DNA of 64,000 nt from Schwartzia succinivorans DSM 10502 (lineage in GTDB: Bacteria; Bacillota; Negativicutes; Selenomonadales; Selenomonadaceae), in contig NZ_FQUG01000004.1 in NCBI RefSeq assembly GCF_900129225.1, positions 284,565 through 348,564 of the forward strand, given 5' to 3'. The notes below the pieces were generated by a model. That model saw only the letters and a program-made list of their open reading frames with translations, ran no database searches and was not told where the DNA came from. The position numbers were made by a program, and so were the translations under genes. Positions 7,170 through 15,105 of this stretch are shown piece after piece. The stretch's first letter is position 1; each line of letters opens with the position of its first letter.

Positions 7170-9056
7170 TTAAATCATATTCTGTTTATAAGCGACATAG
7201 AGATGTTTGAGCTCTTCCATCTTGTCGTACATTTCGACCTGCAGACCGGATGCCGTTGCATAGTCACCGGACTCAAGAGCATTTACGAGCAGCGTAAAGA
7301 GGGATTTTTCATCAATGCTGTCCTTTGCGAGATATGCACGGATGCCGCTGATTTTCGTCCAGTTATAGGAATCCTGATCTGTGACAGTGTCGGCTTCAAT
7401 CTCCTTTGCCTTGCGGACGATGTCCCTGTTCTCAGGGATGATACGACTCTCAAGCTCTGTCTTCCAGCGAAGAAGTGCGCCTTCAACGAAGGAATTGACG
7501 ATTGCTTCATCCAAAGCACCGCCTGCCGTTACAATAGCACGTTTCTCTGGGAAGTTTGTCAGGTTTTCCATATTCTCCCAAACAGTTGCAGGGGGAGCAC
7601 CGAACATGCGGTCACGTTCTTCCTGCGTGTAATCCTCGAATACATCCTCCTCACTTCTGTAAGCGCGGTCTTTTTCAAGGTAGAAGCCCTCTTCACCCGG
7701 CTTTTTGGAAAGCTCCTTCAAAAGCTCTTCGGTTGTGTGCTCGGCCGCCATCTTCGCGCCGTCGAGAACTGCGGAATATATAGCGGCCAGCGCGACGTAT
7801 GTATTCGTATACGGATTGCATGCGCGGAGTTCGAAACGTGTAGCCATAGGATTGCCTACATCACGGATAAGACCTGCGAGAATCGTACGGTTACGGGACG
7901 GAACCTCAGGTGTAGTGCCAATCGACGTAACAATACATACAGGAGCTTCAAATCCCGGTTTTAAACGGTTGAATGCATCATTGGTTGCGGAAACAAACGG
8001 ATTGATAACCTCGTAGTTTTTCAGAATACCCATGATAGCACCGTAACCGATGGCACTCATGAAATCCTTCTTGAGTTCCTTGGGAGCAAAGAGATTGACG
8101 AGACTGCCGTCCTTCATGCGTGCAGCCATTCCGATGTGTGTATGCTCACCGTTGCCTGCAAGACCAATCATAGGTTTCGCCTTGAAGTTAACCTCAAGAC
8201 CGTTTTCACGGAAAACCTCTTTTACAAGTGTGCGGACGAGAAGCTCGTTATCCGCGGCCTGCAGTGCATCGGCAAATTTCCAGTCAATCTCAATCTGCTC
8301 GCATACATGGGACATGTTGCCGGATTCATCAATGTGTGCCTTGAGACCGCCAACCTCTTTATGACCCATCTCTGCGCTAAGGCCGTAATCATCAAGCATC
8401 GCTACGCTCTGCTCAAGAGCTGTGCGGACTGCACCGCGTGTGCGCTGCCAGTACTGCTCCTGCATAACCTGTGAAGCACTCATCTCAGCGATATCTGCTT
8501 CCTCCAACGGTGTCTTAACCCAGAACTCAAGCTCTGTTGCCGAGGTAAAAACGATATCCTCAACATTTTTCCCGTTAACATGCTCAAGACCTGAAACCGT
8601 CGGATGCTTTTTGAAAAGTGCAAGCATTTCATTTTTTACGAATTCAAGGGTATCTTTCAGAACAGAACGGGAATCGACATGCTTTCCTTCATGAATCAGG
8701 AATGCCGGGATACGGAGTGTACCGACCGGTTTCTCAAGCCCTTCGTCATAGTTTTCATAGTTATAATCTACGAACCAGTTAACTGACGGGTCAATCGGCA
8801 TGTCTACCTTCGCGTTATTCAGTGTAGCAATGCCCGGGAGAACAACAGAAGAACCGTCTGTCTGGACTGCAGTGCCGGCATAGAAATCATCAATATCCTT
8901 CAGGAAAATACGCATCGGAATTTTCTCATCCGTATCGTTTCCGGCAAGGTCAACACCGACGAGGGAAACGAATTTGATTTCCGGGTGTTCTCTGAGGGAT
9001 TCGAGAATTTTTTCTTTCGGAGTGTTTGCAGGGATTACATAAAGCAGATCTTCCAT
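7170..9056 (-). CDS. glnA: glutamine synthetase, long variant (about 628 aa)
   Basis: ATP-dependent synthesis of glutamine from glutamate and ammonia. Catalytic-domain signatures are present: TELEFWV and EMGHKEVGG (metal-binding Glu residues), NGEHTHIG (His of the ATP/metal site), RNRTILAGL and RFELRACNP. The protein is much longer than ordinary GSI (about 440-470), with a helical C-terminal extension of roughly 150 residues that is rich in Glu and Lys. This resembles long glutamine synthetases of anaerobic Bacillota, but I cannot place it firmly in GSI, GSIII or another class. The start is the ATG at 9056, with AAGGTG 9 bases upstream. An ORF extension to 9155 runs through the leader hairpin and is rejected. 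Transcription appears controlled by an operator-like repeat and a leader terminator. Confidence 0.88.
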   Translation of the reverse strand: MEDLLYVIPANTPKEKILESLREHPEIKFVSLVGVDLAGNDTDEKIPMRIFLKDIDDFYAGTAVQTDGSSVVLPGIATLNNAKVDMPIDPSVNWFVDYNYENYDEGLEKPVGTLRIPAFLIHEGKHVDSRSVLKDTLEFVKNEMLALFKKHPTVSGLEHVNGKNVEDIVFTSATELEFWVKTPLEEADIAEMSASQVMQEQYWQRTRGAVRTALEQSVAMLDDYGLSAEMGHKEVGGLKAHIDESGNMSHVCEQIEIDWKFADALQAADNELLVRTLVKEVFRENGLEVNFKAKPMIGLAGNGEHTHIGMAARMKDGSLVNLFAPKELKKDFMSAIGYGAIMGILKNYEVINPFVSATNDAFNRLKPGFEAPVCIVTSIGTTPEVPSRNRTILAGLIRDVGNPMATRFELRACNPYTNTYVALAAIYSAVLDGAKMAAEHTTEELLKELSKKPGEEGFYLEKDRAYRSEEDVFEDYTQEERDRMFGAPPATVWENMENLTNFPEKRAIVTAGGALDEAIVNSFVEGALLRWKTELESRIIPENRDIVRKAKEIEADTVTDQDSYNWTKISGIRAYLAKDSIDEKSLFTLLVNALESGDYATASGLQVEMYDKMEELKHLYVAYKQNMI

Positions 9057-9083
9057 TGTAATTACCACCTTTTCATTATTTTT

Positions 9084-9136
9084 GAAAAAAGAAAGAGCCT
9101 TACGACACCCGCGCACAGCACAGGCTCGTAAGGCTC
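9084..9136 (-). terminator. glnA: strong leader terminator upstream of glnA (candidate attenuator)
   Basis: On the minus strand an 11-bp stem (GAGCCUUACGA / UCGUAAGGCUC, 9136-9126 and 9105-9095) extends through a small internal loop into a second 7-bp stem with a UGU loop. It is followed by UUUCUUUUUUC. It begins about 20-25 bases after the predicted start point and ends about 30 bases before the glnA RBS. No gene lies upstream on this strand, so it is best explained as an attenuator of glnA itself. Confidence 0.75.
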
Positions 9137-9165
9137 CATTGCCTTCGTTTTTCAATTACAAGGAG

Positions 9166-9194
9166 AGTATAACACCACGATTCATGTTTGTCTA
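9166..9194 (-). promoter_or_regulatory. glnA: glnA promoter
   Basis: Minus strand: -35 TAGACA (9194-9189), exactly 17-base spacer, -10 TATACT (9171-9166). Each box matches 5 of 6 consensus positions. Confidence 0.75.
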
Positions 9195-9219
9195 TAGTTT
9201 TTTTCAAAAAAAATAGACA
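9189..9219. promoter_or_regulatory. operator-like inverted repeat over the glnA -35 box
   Basis: Perfect 7-bp inverted repeat TGTCTAT (9189-9195) and ATAGACA (9213-9219), separated by 17 A/T-rich bases. The proximal half-site covers the -35 box, as expected for a repressor or activator site. The binding protein is unknown. Confidence 0.55.
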
Positions 9220-9469
9220 CTTTAAGATTTTTATGCTTTCGGCAAAATTGAACGAGCCGGCAATTACCGACTCATTCGTAAATATAGCGTCTATGCTCTA
9301 CAGCACAACTAATATAAACAGCCTGCTGTTCTGCATATCATAAATGTGGAAAACTGTAATTCACAGCATTATAATTATCTAATAACAAATGATTTCACAA
9401 AAGCTTTCTTCTGTCCGCCATATTCATCAAGACAGATAACCCCAATCCGCCTGAAAGGAGTGCTTTGTC
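9220..9469. other. divergent intergenic region glnA / prsW
   Basis: The gap of about 410 bases between the two divergent starts holds the glnA control elements on one side. On the other it has AT-rich DNA with a plus-strand -10 TATAAT at 9370-9375 and a weak TGGAAA-type -35 at 17-base spacing, serving the PrsW-like gene. I see no further ORF, RNA gene or repeat. Confidence 0.5.
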
Positions 9470-10213
9470 ATGGGAATTATTGCTTTTTTTATTTCACTCA
9501 TTGTTTTAGGAATCCTGTATCGTAGAATGATTGCACGTGGCGTACCCGAGCCCATCGGCCGAATGCAGGCTGTCGTTCCTGTTTTACTTGGAGTTGTTTC
9601 TGCACCGCTGTCCTTCATTTTTACATTGACGTGCGGTTACTTCCTTTCGACCAATGGATATACCCCTGCTGACCATTCCCTAATCACGCAGTCCGTAGTT
9701 TCAGCCTTTTTATTTGCCGGACTTACAGAAGAACTGGCCAAATTTCTTATGATTTTGGCTTCATCTGCAATCTTCAGCCGCACCGTCAGAAACGTCTATG
9801 AATACACGCTGATAGGCGCAGCCGTCGGCATGGGATTTACCTTGCCTGAAGAAATACTTTACGGCTCTGATTTGCTGGGATTATTATTCAGAATTGATTT
9901 CATCGCCGGGCATATGATATTCGGAATTTTAATGACTTATTTCCTTGGCATGGCAAAATACAAAAAACTCACAGCTCAAGGCTCACCAACACGGGAATAC
10001 GTACTGGCGTTACTGGTGCCTATGCTGATGCACACACTTTACGATACCTTCACCGCAAACAATAAATTTCTGACCGATGCAGATGAAAACATTCAGATGA
10101 TCGGAGCCGGCATGGGAATTGTAGTGGCACTTGCCGCGTTCGTTATTCAAATCGTGATTCTTGTAAAGCACAAAAAGAACGCTGAAAAGCTATGCTCTCT
10201 GCGCCTGTCGTAA
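9470..10213 (+). CDS. PrsW-family intramembrane protease
   Basis: A polytopic membrane protein of 247 residues related to PrsW/CAAX-protease-like intramembrane peptidases. Characteristic motifs are EELAK at residues 87-91, a second Glu pair in GFTLPEE (127-128), His148 in GHMIFG and His188/Asp192 in MHTLYD. These polar residues lie in otherwise hydrophobic helices. In B. subtilis PrsW cuts an anti-sigma factor; no sigma/anti-sigma pair is visible here, so the substrate is unknown. The RBS AAAGGAG is 9 bases before the ATG. The gene is divergent from glnA and is followed by a 19-bp palindrome. Confidence 0.85.
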   Translation: MGIIAFFISLIVLGILYRRMIARGVPEPIGRMQAVVPVLLGVVSAPLSFIFTLTCGYFLSTNGYTPADHSLITQSVVSAFLFAGLTEELAKFLMILASSAIFSRTVRNVYEYTLIGAAVGMGFTLPEEILYGSDLLGLLFRIDFIAGHMIFGILMTYFLGMAKYKKLTAQGSPTREYVLALLVPMLMHTLYDTFTANNKFLTDADENIQMIGAGMGIVVALAAFVIQIVILVKHKKNAEKLCSLRLS

Positions 10214-10220
10214 CGAGGAA

Positions 10221-10239
10221 GTTTTGCCTAAGGCAAAAC
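10221..10239. promoter_or_regulatory. 19-bp palindrome, likely operator
   Basis: GTTTTGCCT-A-AGGCAAAAC is a perfect inverted repeat centred at 10230. It overlaps the -35 position (10231-10236) of the promoter whose -10 TATAAT is at 10254-10259. No T run follows, so an operator fits better than a terminator. The HTH protein encoded next door is a candidate ligand. Confidence 0.55.
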
Positions 10240-10253
10240 CGAAACCAATGTTG

Positions 10254-10259
10254 TATAAT
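10254..10259 (+). promoter_or_regulatory. -10 box for the HTH-SGNH gene pair
   Basis: Perfect TATAAT 28 bases upstream of the HTH gene start. The -35 position reads AGGCAA, part of the palindrome, suggesting an activated or repressed promoter. Confidence 0.5.
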
Positions 10260-10286
10260 GTCCTTATGAACAGGATGTGAATTCAC

Positions 10287-10526
10287 ATGAACAATGTTTC
10301 GAGATATTGCAGACAGGCAGGGCTTTCATCGCAGGATCTTATCAGTAAGCTCCGTATCCCCGCGCCTGTGGTAGATAAATGGGAAAAAGGCGAGCTGGTG
10401 CCTCCCGCATGGGTTGAACAAAAAGTCTTTGACCTGGCGCAAAAGGAGCGCACACGTCAGCTGAAACAAAGCCGCCGTCCAAGAGTACAGCCAGGAAGTG
10501 ACCCTAAGAGAAGGTGGAGACCATAG
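10287..10526 (+). CDS. small XRE-like helix-turn-helix protein
   Basis: A 79-residue basic protein. Residues 1-50 (VSRYCRQAGLSSQDLISKLR, then VVDKWEKGELVPP) have the pattern of a XRE/Cro-type HTH: a helix, a turn with Gly, a recognition helix and a conserved W-E-K-G-E. The C-terminus is strongly basic (RRPRVQPGSDPKRRWRP). It likely binds DNA and may control its own promoter through the adjoining palindrome; that is inference. The last 13 bases overlap the start of the SGNH hydrolase gene, so the two are co-transcribed. The RBS is GGATG-type, 9 bases upstream. Confidence 0.7.
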   Translation: MNNVSRYCRQAGLSSQDLISKLRIPAPVVDKWEKGELVPPAWVEQKVFDLAQKERTRQLKQSRRPRVQPGSDPKRRWRP

Positions 10527-11926
10527 GAAAGCATGAAAAGCGGCAAACACGAAAAGAAGCCGCACATATTCGAAAGATACGCCGTATAAAATCAAGAATC
10601 ATGAGCGTTCTGCTCACGGGATCTTTGCTCTTTGTCCCTGCAATGACAGTATCAGGCTCAACTCTTTCTGAGCCTGCGCCATCTGGACTTACAATGACAT
10701 CACCTCAGGAGCCGCTTTCAGATGCTCCGCTTTTGTCATGGAATAAAAATTTTGACGCTATTGCGTACGAAATCGAGATTTTCAGTGACAACATCAAAAA
10801 TTTGGATCCGCTGGATAACGATTCCCGCGCCATATACCGTACCACGGCAATTTACACAAATTTTTATGAGCTTCCGCTTTACGAAATATCGGATAAGCTT
10901 CCAAAGAATGGGCCGGTTTACTGGCGCGTCCGTGCATTAAAGCTCGGCAAACAGGCAATAAGCCCCTTTTCGGAGCTTGTACCGCTCTATACGGATGCTT
11001 CACTGCCTCACATGAACGCACCTATTCCACGTAAGACTAGCCCGATGGCGAAGGGTGCAGCCATGCTTTATCCGGTTTACGGCTGGATTCGCCCAACTAA
11101 TGCATCTTACTTTGAAGTGCAGATTTTCGCGGAGGATCCTGATAAAAATTCACTTGCAAGACCTATTTCCGTATATACAGCTCCTATTGCCGAGCTTTAC
11201 GACACAGAACCACGCATGGGCGATACAACGTATTACTGGCGTGTACGTTCTCTGGGCGAAGACGGAAAACCTCTCGGCGACTGGTCGAAGGTCTCCGGCT
11301 TTCGCACCTCTCCTTCCGACCACTGGAAGATTGCGGTTTTCGGAGACAGCATCAGCCACGGCGGCGGCCGTCTTTCCTTTGGCCCGGAGGATCTTGAATA
11401 CAGCTGGCTTCATTATTTGGACAGCAATGCCGTAAATCTTTCCCAAAGCGGCAATCTGACATCAGATATGCTGGCGCGGTTCGAGCGCGATGTTGTTCCC
11501 TTTCATCCGGAATACCTTATCATCATGGGCGGCACCAACGACCTCCGCTCTGATGAATACACGCTTGAAAGTACAATAAAGAATATGAATGCAATTGAGG
11601 AAAAATGCCGCAGGTACGGCATTAAGCCGATTTTCCTCACACTTCCGCCTATCAATCCGGCAAATATCATACGTGCCTTTGATGAACAGACTGATCCCGG
11701 GTGGAAGAATAAATTCGCCCGCTTTAACGATTTTCTGCGAACCAAGCCCCATATCGATGTGGCAAAATCCTTCGCTGCCTACAGCAGTGAAACCGGTGAA
11801 CTTCCGGAATGGCTCGGCTACGATGGACTTCACGAAGATGTAATAGGAAAGCAGCTTATTGCGGCACGCGTCAATGCTGAATGGGAAACTGCAGTACAGG
11901 CCGCAGATGAATGGTTCAAGCAATAA
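10514..11926 (+). CDS. secreted SGNH/GDSL-type hydrolase
   Basis: An exported serine esterase/lipase-fold enzyme. The four SGNH blocks are present: GDSIS with Ser279, Gly313 in QSGN, Asn342 in GGTND and Asp437/His440 in DGLH. A long, very basic N-region leads to a hydrophobic signal (about residues 30-49), so the protein is probably secreted or membrane-tethered. Two Ig/FN3-like repeats precede the catalytic domain, each ending in YWRVR (about residues 72-160 and 183-265). The substrate may be an O-acetyl or acyl group on a surface polymer, but this is not determined. The start is a GTG at 10514 overlapping the HTH gene. Confidence 0.83.
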   Translation: METIGKHEKRQTRKEAAHIRKIRRIKSRIMSVLLTGSLLFVPAMTVSGSTLSEPAPSGLTMTSPQEPLSDAPLLSWNKNFDAIAYEIEIFSDNIKNLDPLDNDSRAIYRTTAIYTNFYELPLYEISDKLPKNGPVYWRVRALKLGKQAISPFSELVPLYTDASLPHMNAPIPRKTSPMAKGAAMLYPVYGWIRPTNASYFEVQIFAEDPDKNSLARPISVYTAPIAELYDTEPRMGDTTYYWRVRSLGEDGKPLGDWSKVSGFRTSPSDHWKIAVFGDSISHGGGRLSFGPEDLEYSWLHYLDSNAVNLSQSGNLTSDMLARFERDVVPFHPEYLIIMGGTNDLRSDEYTLESTIKNMNAIEEKCRRYGIKPIFLTLPPINPANIIRAFDEQTDPGWKNKFARFNDFLRTKPHIDVAKSFAAYSSETGELPEWLGYDGLHEDVIGKQLIAARVNAEWETAVQAADEWFKQ

Positions 11927-11969
11927 TTATACATAATAAAATAATCCCGACAAAAGGAAGGTGTATCTT

Positions 11970-13133
11970 ATGCAGGCAATCGAAATCAAACCCGGAATAT
12001 ACTGGGTAGGCGCAATAGACTGGTCTCTGCGCAATTTTCACGGTTATACTACAAGCCGTGGTTCGTCATACAACGCTTATCTCATCATTGACGAGAAAAT
12101 CACTCTGATTGACACAGTCAAGGCTCCTTTCCGCGACGAGCTTATTTCACGTATTTCGTCGGTCATTCCGCCGGAAAAAATCGACTATATTGTGTCAAAC
12201 CATGTAGAACCCGACCATTCCGGCTGTCTTGATTTTCTGATCCATCACTGCTGCCCCAATGCAACGATTGTTACCAGTACTCCGCAGGGACTGAAGGGTC
12301 TTACATCCCGCTACGGCGACCTTCCATATAAGACCGTCAAAACAGGAGATTCCTTTTCCATAGGAAAACGCACCCTTCAGTTCGTAGCTACGCCTATGCT
12401 GCACTGGCCCGACAGCATGGTGACCTACTGCCCTGAGGAAAAGATTCTTTTCTCCAATGATGCCTTTGGACAGCACCTTGCATCCAATCAGCGTTTTGAC
12501 GATGAAAACGATCTTCATACAGTAATGGAGGAAGCAAAAAAATACTACGCAAATATCCTTATGCTCTACGGCAAACAGGCTCAGTCAGCACTCGCAGCCC
12601 TGAGTAAATTGGATATAGAAATTATCGCCGTCGGTCACGGTGTAATGTGGCGTTCTCATATTCTGGATATTATAGCCGCGTACGAGAAATGGAGCGAGGG
12701 TGAGTTAGAAGACAGCGCTGTTGTGGTTTTCGATACCATGTGGGAATCCACCCGAAAGATTGCTGATGCAATAGCAGATGCCTTCACGGAAAAAGGAATA
12801 CGGGTTCATTTCCATGATTTGCGTGTTGCGCCCTTCTCCGACGTAATCACGGATATTCTGACCAGCAAATATCTCGCTGTAGGTTCTCCTACGCTGAACA
12901 ATCAGATGCTGCCTCCTGTAGCCGGTTTCCTGTGCTATCTTAAGGGCTTCGTACCCAAAGGGCGCAAAGCATTTGCTTTCGGCTCATACGGCTGGGGAGG
13001 ACAGAGTATTGCACAGGTTGATGCGGAGCTTAAAGCCGCAGGCTGCGACATCATACTTGACCCCATCCGCATTGCAAATATTCCCACAGAAAAAGACCTC
13101 GCAGATATACGCGAGAAAATAAAAAATCTCTGA
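11970..13133 (+). CDS. flavodiiron protein (FprA/ROO-type A flavoprotein)
   Basis: A soluble enzyme that reduces O2 to water and/or NO to N2O, protecting anaerobes. The N-terminal metallo-beta-lactamase-like domain carries the diiron ligands H78xE80xD82-H83, H145, D164 and H223. A C-terminal flavodoxin domain (about residues 240-387) binds FMN, and the segment VVVFDTMWESTRKIA resembles its phosphate loop. There is no rubredoxin extension, so the protein is a class A enzyme and needs a separate electron donor. The start is the ATG at 11970 with AAGGAAGG 8 bases upstream. A GTG three codons earlier overlaps that site. Confidence 0.92.
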   Translation: MQAIEIKPGIYWVGAIDWSLRNFHGYTTSRGSSYNAYLIIDEKITLIDTVKAPFRDELISRISSVIPPEKIDYIVSNHVEPDHSGCLDFLIHHCCPNATIVTSTPQGLKGLTSRYGDLPYKTVKTGDSFSIGKRTLQFVATPMLHWPDSMVTYCPEEKILFSNDAFGQHLASNQRFDDENDLHTVMEEAKKYYANILMLYGKQAQSALAALSKLDIEIIAVGHGVMWRSHILDIIAAYEKWSEGELEDSAVVVFDTMWESTRKIADAIADAFTEKGIRVHFHDLRVAPFSDVITDILTSKYLAVGSPTLNNQMLPPVAGFLCYLKGFVPKGRKAFAFGSYGWGGQSIAQVDAELKAAGCDIILDPIRIANIPTEKDLADIREKIKNL

Positions 13134-13140
13134 ACCACAC

Positions 13141-13182
13141 AAAAAAGCAGAGCTTCGTGAAAAACACGAAGCCCTGCTTTTT
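13141..13182. terminator. bidirectional terminator between convergent genes
   Basis: AAAAAAGCAG-GCTTCGTG hairpin with a 5-base loop and one internal mismatch, flanked by A6 and T6 runs. It serves the flavodiiron gene and the convergent chemoreceptor gene. Confidence 0.92.
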
Positions 13183-13190
13183 TATTACGG

Positions 13191-14876
13191 TTAAATCTTG
13201 AACTGTGCCATGTGCTTCTGCAAGTCCTGGGACATTGCTTTGAGCGCCATGCTGGCTTCGGACATTTCATGCATTATGGAGGACTGTTCTTCCGTAGATG
13301 CCGATACAGACTGTGCTTCGTGGGACGTCTTTATGCTGACCTCACGAATTCTGTTCACAGACTCCACAACCGTCTGGCTGCTTGCGTTGACATTGTCAAT
13401 GTCCTTAATAGCATGCTCGATATTCAGATAGAGAACATTTACCATTTCTTCGATAGTGGTAAATGCCTGTCCTGCTTCGTTGACAAGGGTTGTATTCTTT
13501 TCAACGGACGCGTTGCCCTTCGCCATAGCCTGAACCGCTTCTTCAGTATCCTTCTGGATTGCGCTGATGAGGGCTGCGATGTTTCCTGCCGCCTCGCCGG
13601 ACTGCTCGGCAAGCTTTCTGACTTCCTCTGCGACGACTGCAAATCCGCGTCCTGCTTCGCCTGCACGTGCTGCCTCAATAGCCGCGTTAAGTGCAAGAAG
13701 GTTCGTCTGGGCAGCAATGTTGGATATGGTGTCGATAATCTGTCCGATTTCCGTAGAACGCTCACCAAGGGACTGAACGACACGGGATACATTCTGTATT
13801 TCTTCTGCCAGCTCGTTCATGGAGGTAACAGCGTTGTCTATTGCCTTGCGGCCATTGGCAGCACCTTCACGGCTTCCGTCTGCCGCGGTCTGCATTTCCT
13901 GCGAAGCATTGGAAAGCTCTGTCATCTGATCTCCCATGTTGTCCGTCTGGCGTGCGACCTCATCAAGCTCATCAGCCTGTTCGCCTGCCCCCTCTGCCAT
14001 CTTAACAACACTCTCAGCAACTGTCTGAACACTCTTGGAGGTTTCAGCTGCGTTCAGAGCAAGCGTATTGCTGGACTCCGTTACCTGCTGTGCAGACTGG
14101 GATACGTTCTTCATAAGAGCACGTATCTTCCTTTGCAGTTCATTCGTGCCTTTTGCGATATCTCCGATTTCATCATCAGTATCAATGGGAATGTCACTGC
14201 CGCGAAGGTCTCCGTCTGCAACCTTTTTAAGGGCATCGGCTACAAATTCCAGTGGCTTAATCATTTTCCCAATAAACATCCAGGACAGTCCGCCCGCGAT
14301 AATCTGCAAAATAATCGCAGCGATAACATTTACCTTTATGAAGTGATTCTGGATTCCTTCAATCTGCTCCATCGGAATACCCATGAACATCATTCCGACT
14401 ACCTGCCCACTGCTGTTTTTCAGAGGAGCATAGCTGCAAAGGTAGCGGTTTCCCAAGACCTCTGCCATGCCTGTGAAATTTTTGCCTTCCTTTATCACCT
14501 GCTGAATAACCGCTTCAGATGCCTTTGTTCCTGTTGGACGTTTTCCGCTCCCGTCCTTGAATGTCGTTGCAACACGTGTATCACCGGCAAACAGAGTCAC
14601 GTTGTTACCGCTGAGCTGTCCAAGATGGTCTACCAGGTCATTGTTGTCGTTCATTTTTGCGTCGTTCTTATAAAGAACACCGTCCTTGACGCTCCACTCG
14701 CCCTTGTGCGTCAAGTCCACTACTTCCATACACTGCGTCAGGTCTCTGGACGCCTTTGACTCAAGCGCAACCTCAAACCCATCGCTTGCATTCTGGTAGC
14801 TCAATATGCCTATCAGAATACTTACGAGGAGTAGAAATACGTTAAACCCTATTATTGCTTTCTGCCGGACCTTCAT
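13191..14876 (-). CDS. methyl-accepting chemotaxis protein
   Basis: A transmembrane chemoreceptor of 561 residues. TM1 lies at about residues 5-26. An extracytoplasmic sensor of about 150 residues follows, probably a single Cache-type domain; it includes [20 protein letters not shown], common in Cache sensors. TM2 is at about 182-203, then a HAMP domain ([20 protein letters not shown]). The cytoplasmic signalling coiled coil has the conserved hairpin tip [20 protein letters not shown]. The ligand is unknown. The start is the ATG at 14876, because the ATG at 14885 abuts the AAAGGAG site while this one is 9 bases away. It is a single gene facing the flavodiiron protein. No che genes are nearby. 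Confidence 0.93.
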   Translation of the reverse strand: MKVRQKAIIGFNVFLLLVSILIGILSYQNASDGFEVALESKASRDLTQCMEVVDLTHKGEWSVKDGVLYKNDAKMNDNNDLVDHLGQLSGNNVTLFAGDTRVATTFKDGSGKRPTGTKASEAVIQQVIKEGKNFTGMAEVLGNRYLCSYAPLKNSSGQVVGMMFMGIPMEQIEGIQNHFIKVNVIAAIILQIIAGGLSWMFIGKMIKPLEFVADALKKVADGDLRGSDIPIDTDDEIGDIAKGTNELQRKIRALMKNVSQSAQQVTESSNTLALNAAETSKSVQTVAESVVKMAEGAGEQADELDEVARQTDNMGDQMTELSNASQEMQTAADGSREGAANGRKAIDNAVTSMNELAEEIQNVSRVVQSLGERSTEIGQIIDTISNIAAQTNLLALNAAIEAARAGEAGRGFAVVAEEVRKLAEQSGEAAGNIAALISAIQKDTEEAVQAMAKGNASVEKNTTLVNEAGQAFTTIEEMVNVLYLNIEHAIKDIDNVNASSQTVVESVNRIREVSIKTSHEAQSVSASTEEQSSIMHEMSEASMALKAMSQDLQKHMAQFKI

Positions 14877-14885
14877 GTCAAACAT

Positions 14886-15050
14886 CTCCTTTGTTATTCA
14901 TAATGACCCGGTATGGTAAGGCACCCCGAATACTTGCGCAGAAGCCGAAAACCACCCGTATTTACGATTCCATTTCTTATTTCTATAGTATCATGTAATT
15001 ATGTAAATGTTAATATATTTTTTGAAAATTTAATTATTTAAGGACAAAAA
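14886..15050. other. intergenic region upstream of the chemoreceptor gene
   Basis: AT-rich DNA with no ORF. The proximal part transcribes into a GC-rich leader containing GGGGTGCC and a CCGGGT end. I saw no convincing sigma-28 promoter or known riboswitch. Confidence 0.35.
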
Positions 15051-15083
15051 TAACTCCGCATAAATCGAGCTTATGCGGAGTTA
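15051..15083 (-). terminator. terminator after ddh
   Basis: 13-bp perfect stem TAACTCCGCATAA / TTATGCGGAGTTA with a 7-base loop, 22 bases after the ddh stop. A TTTTTG tract follows on the minus strand. Confidence 0.92.
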
Positions 15084-15105
15084 ATATCAAAGGTTAAATA
15101 TGTAA

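Noticed and set aside
9057-9155. glnA reading frame extended to 9155
   Set aside because: It would translate the leader hairpin, and the ATG at 9056 has a proper RBS; the extension starts essentially at the predicted transcript start.
13212-14759. 515-codon plus-strand ORF opposite the chemoreceptor gene
   Set aside because: It is the mirror of a clear MCP gene with all signature motifs, has no convincing RBS or family, and reads as Cys/Leu-rich antisense translation.
14886-15000. possible cyclic-di-GMP riboswitch upstream of the chemoreceptor
   Set aside because: A GCGCAAG-like segment and a CCGGG end are present, but the first half of the GEMM consensus is missing.
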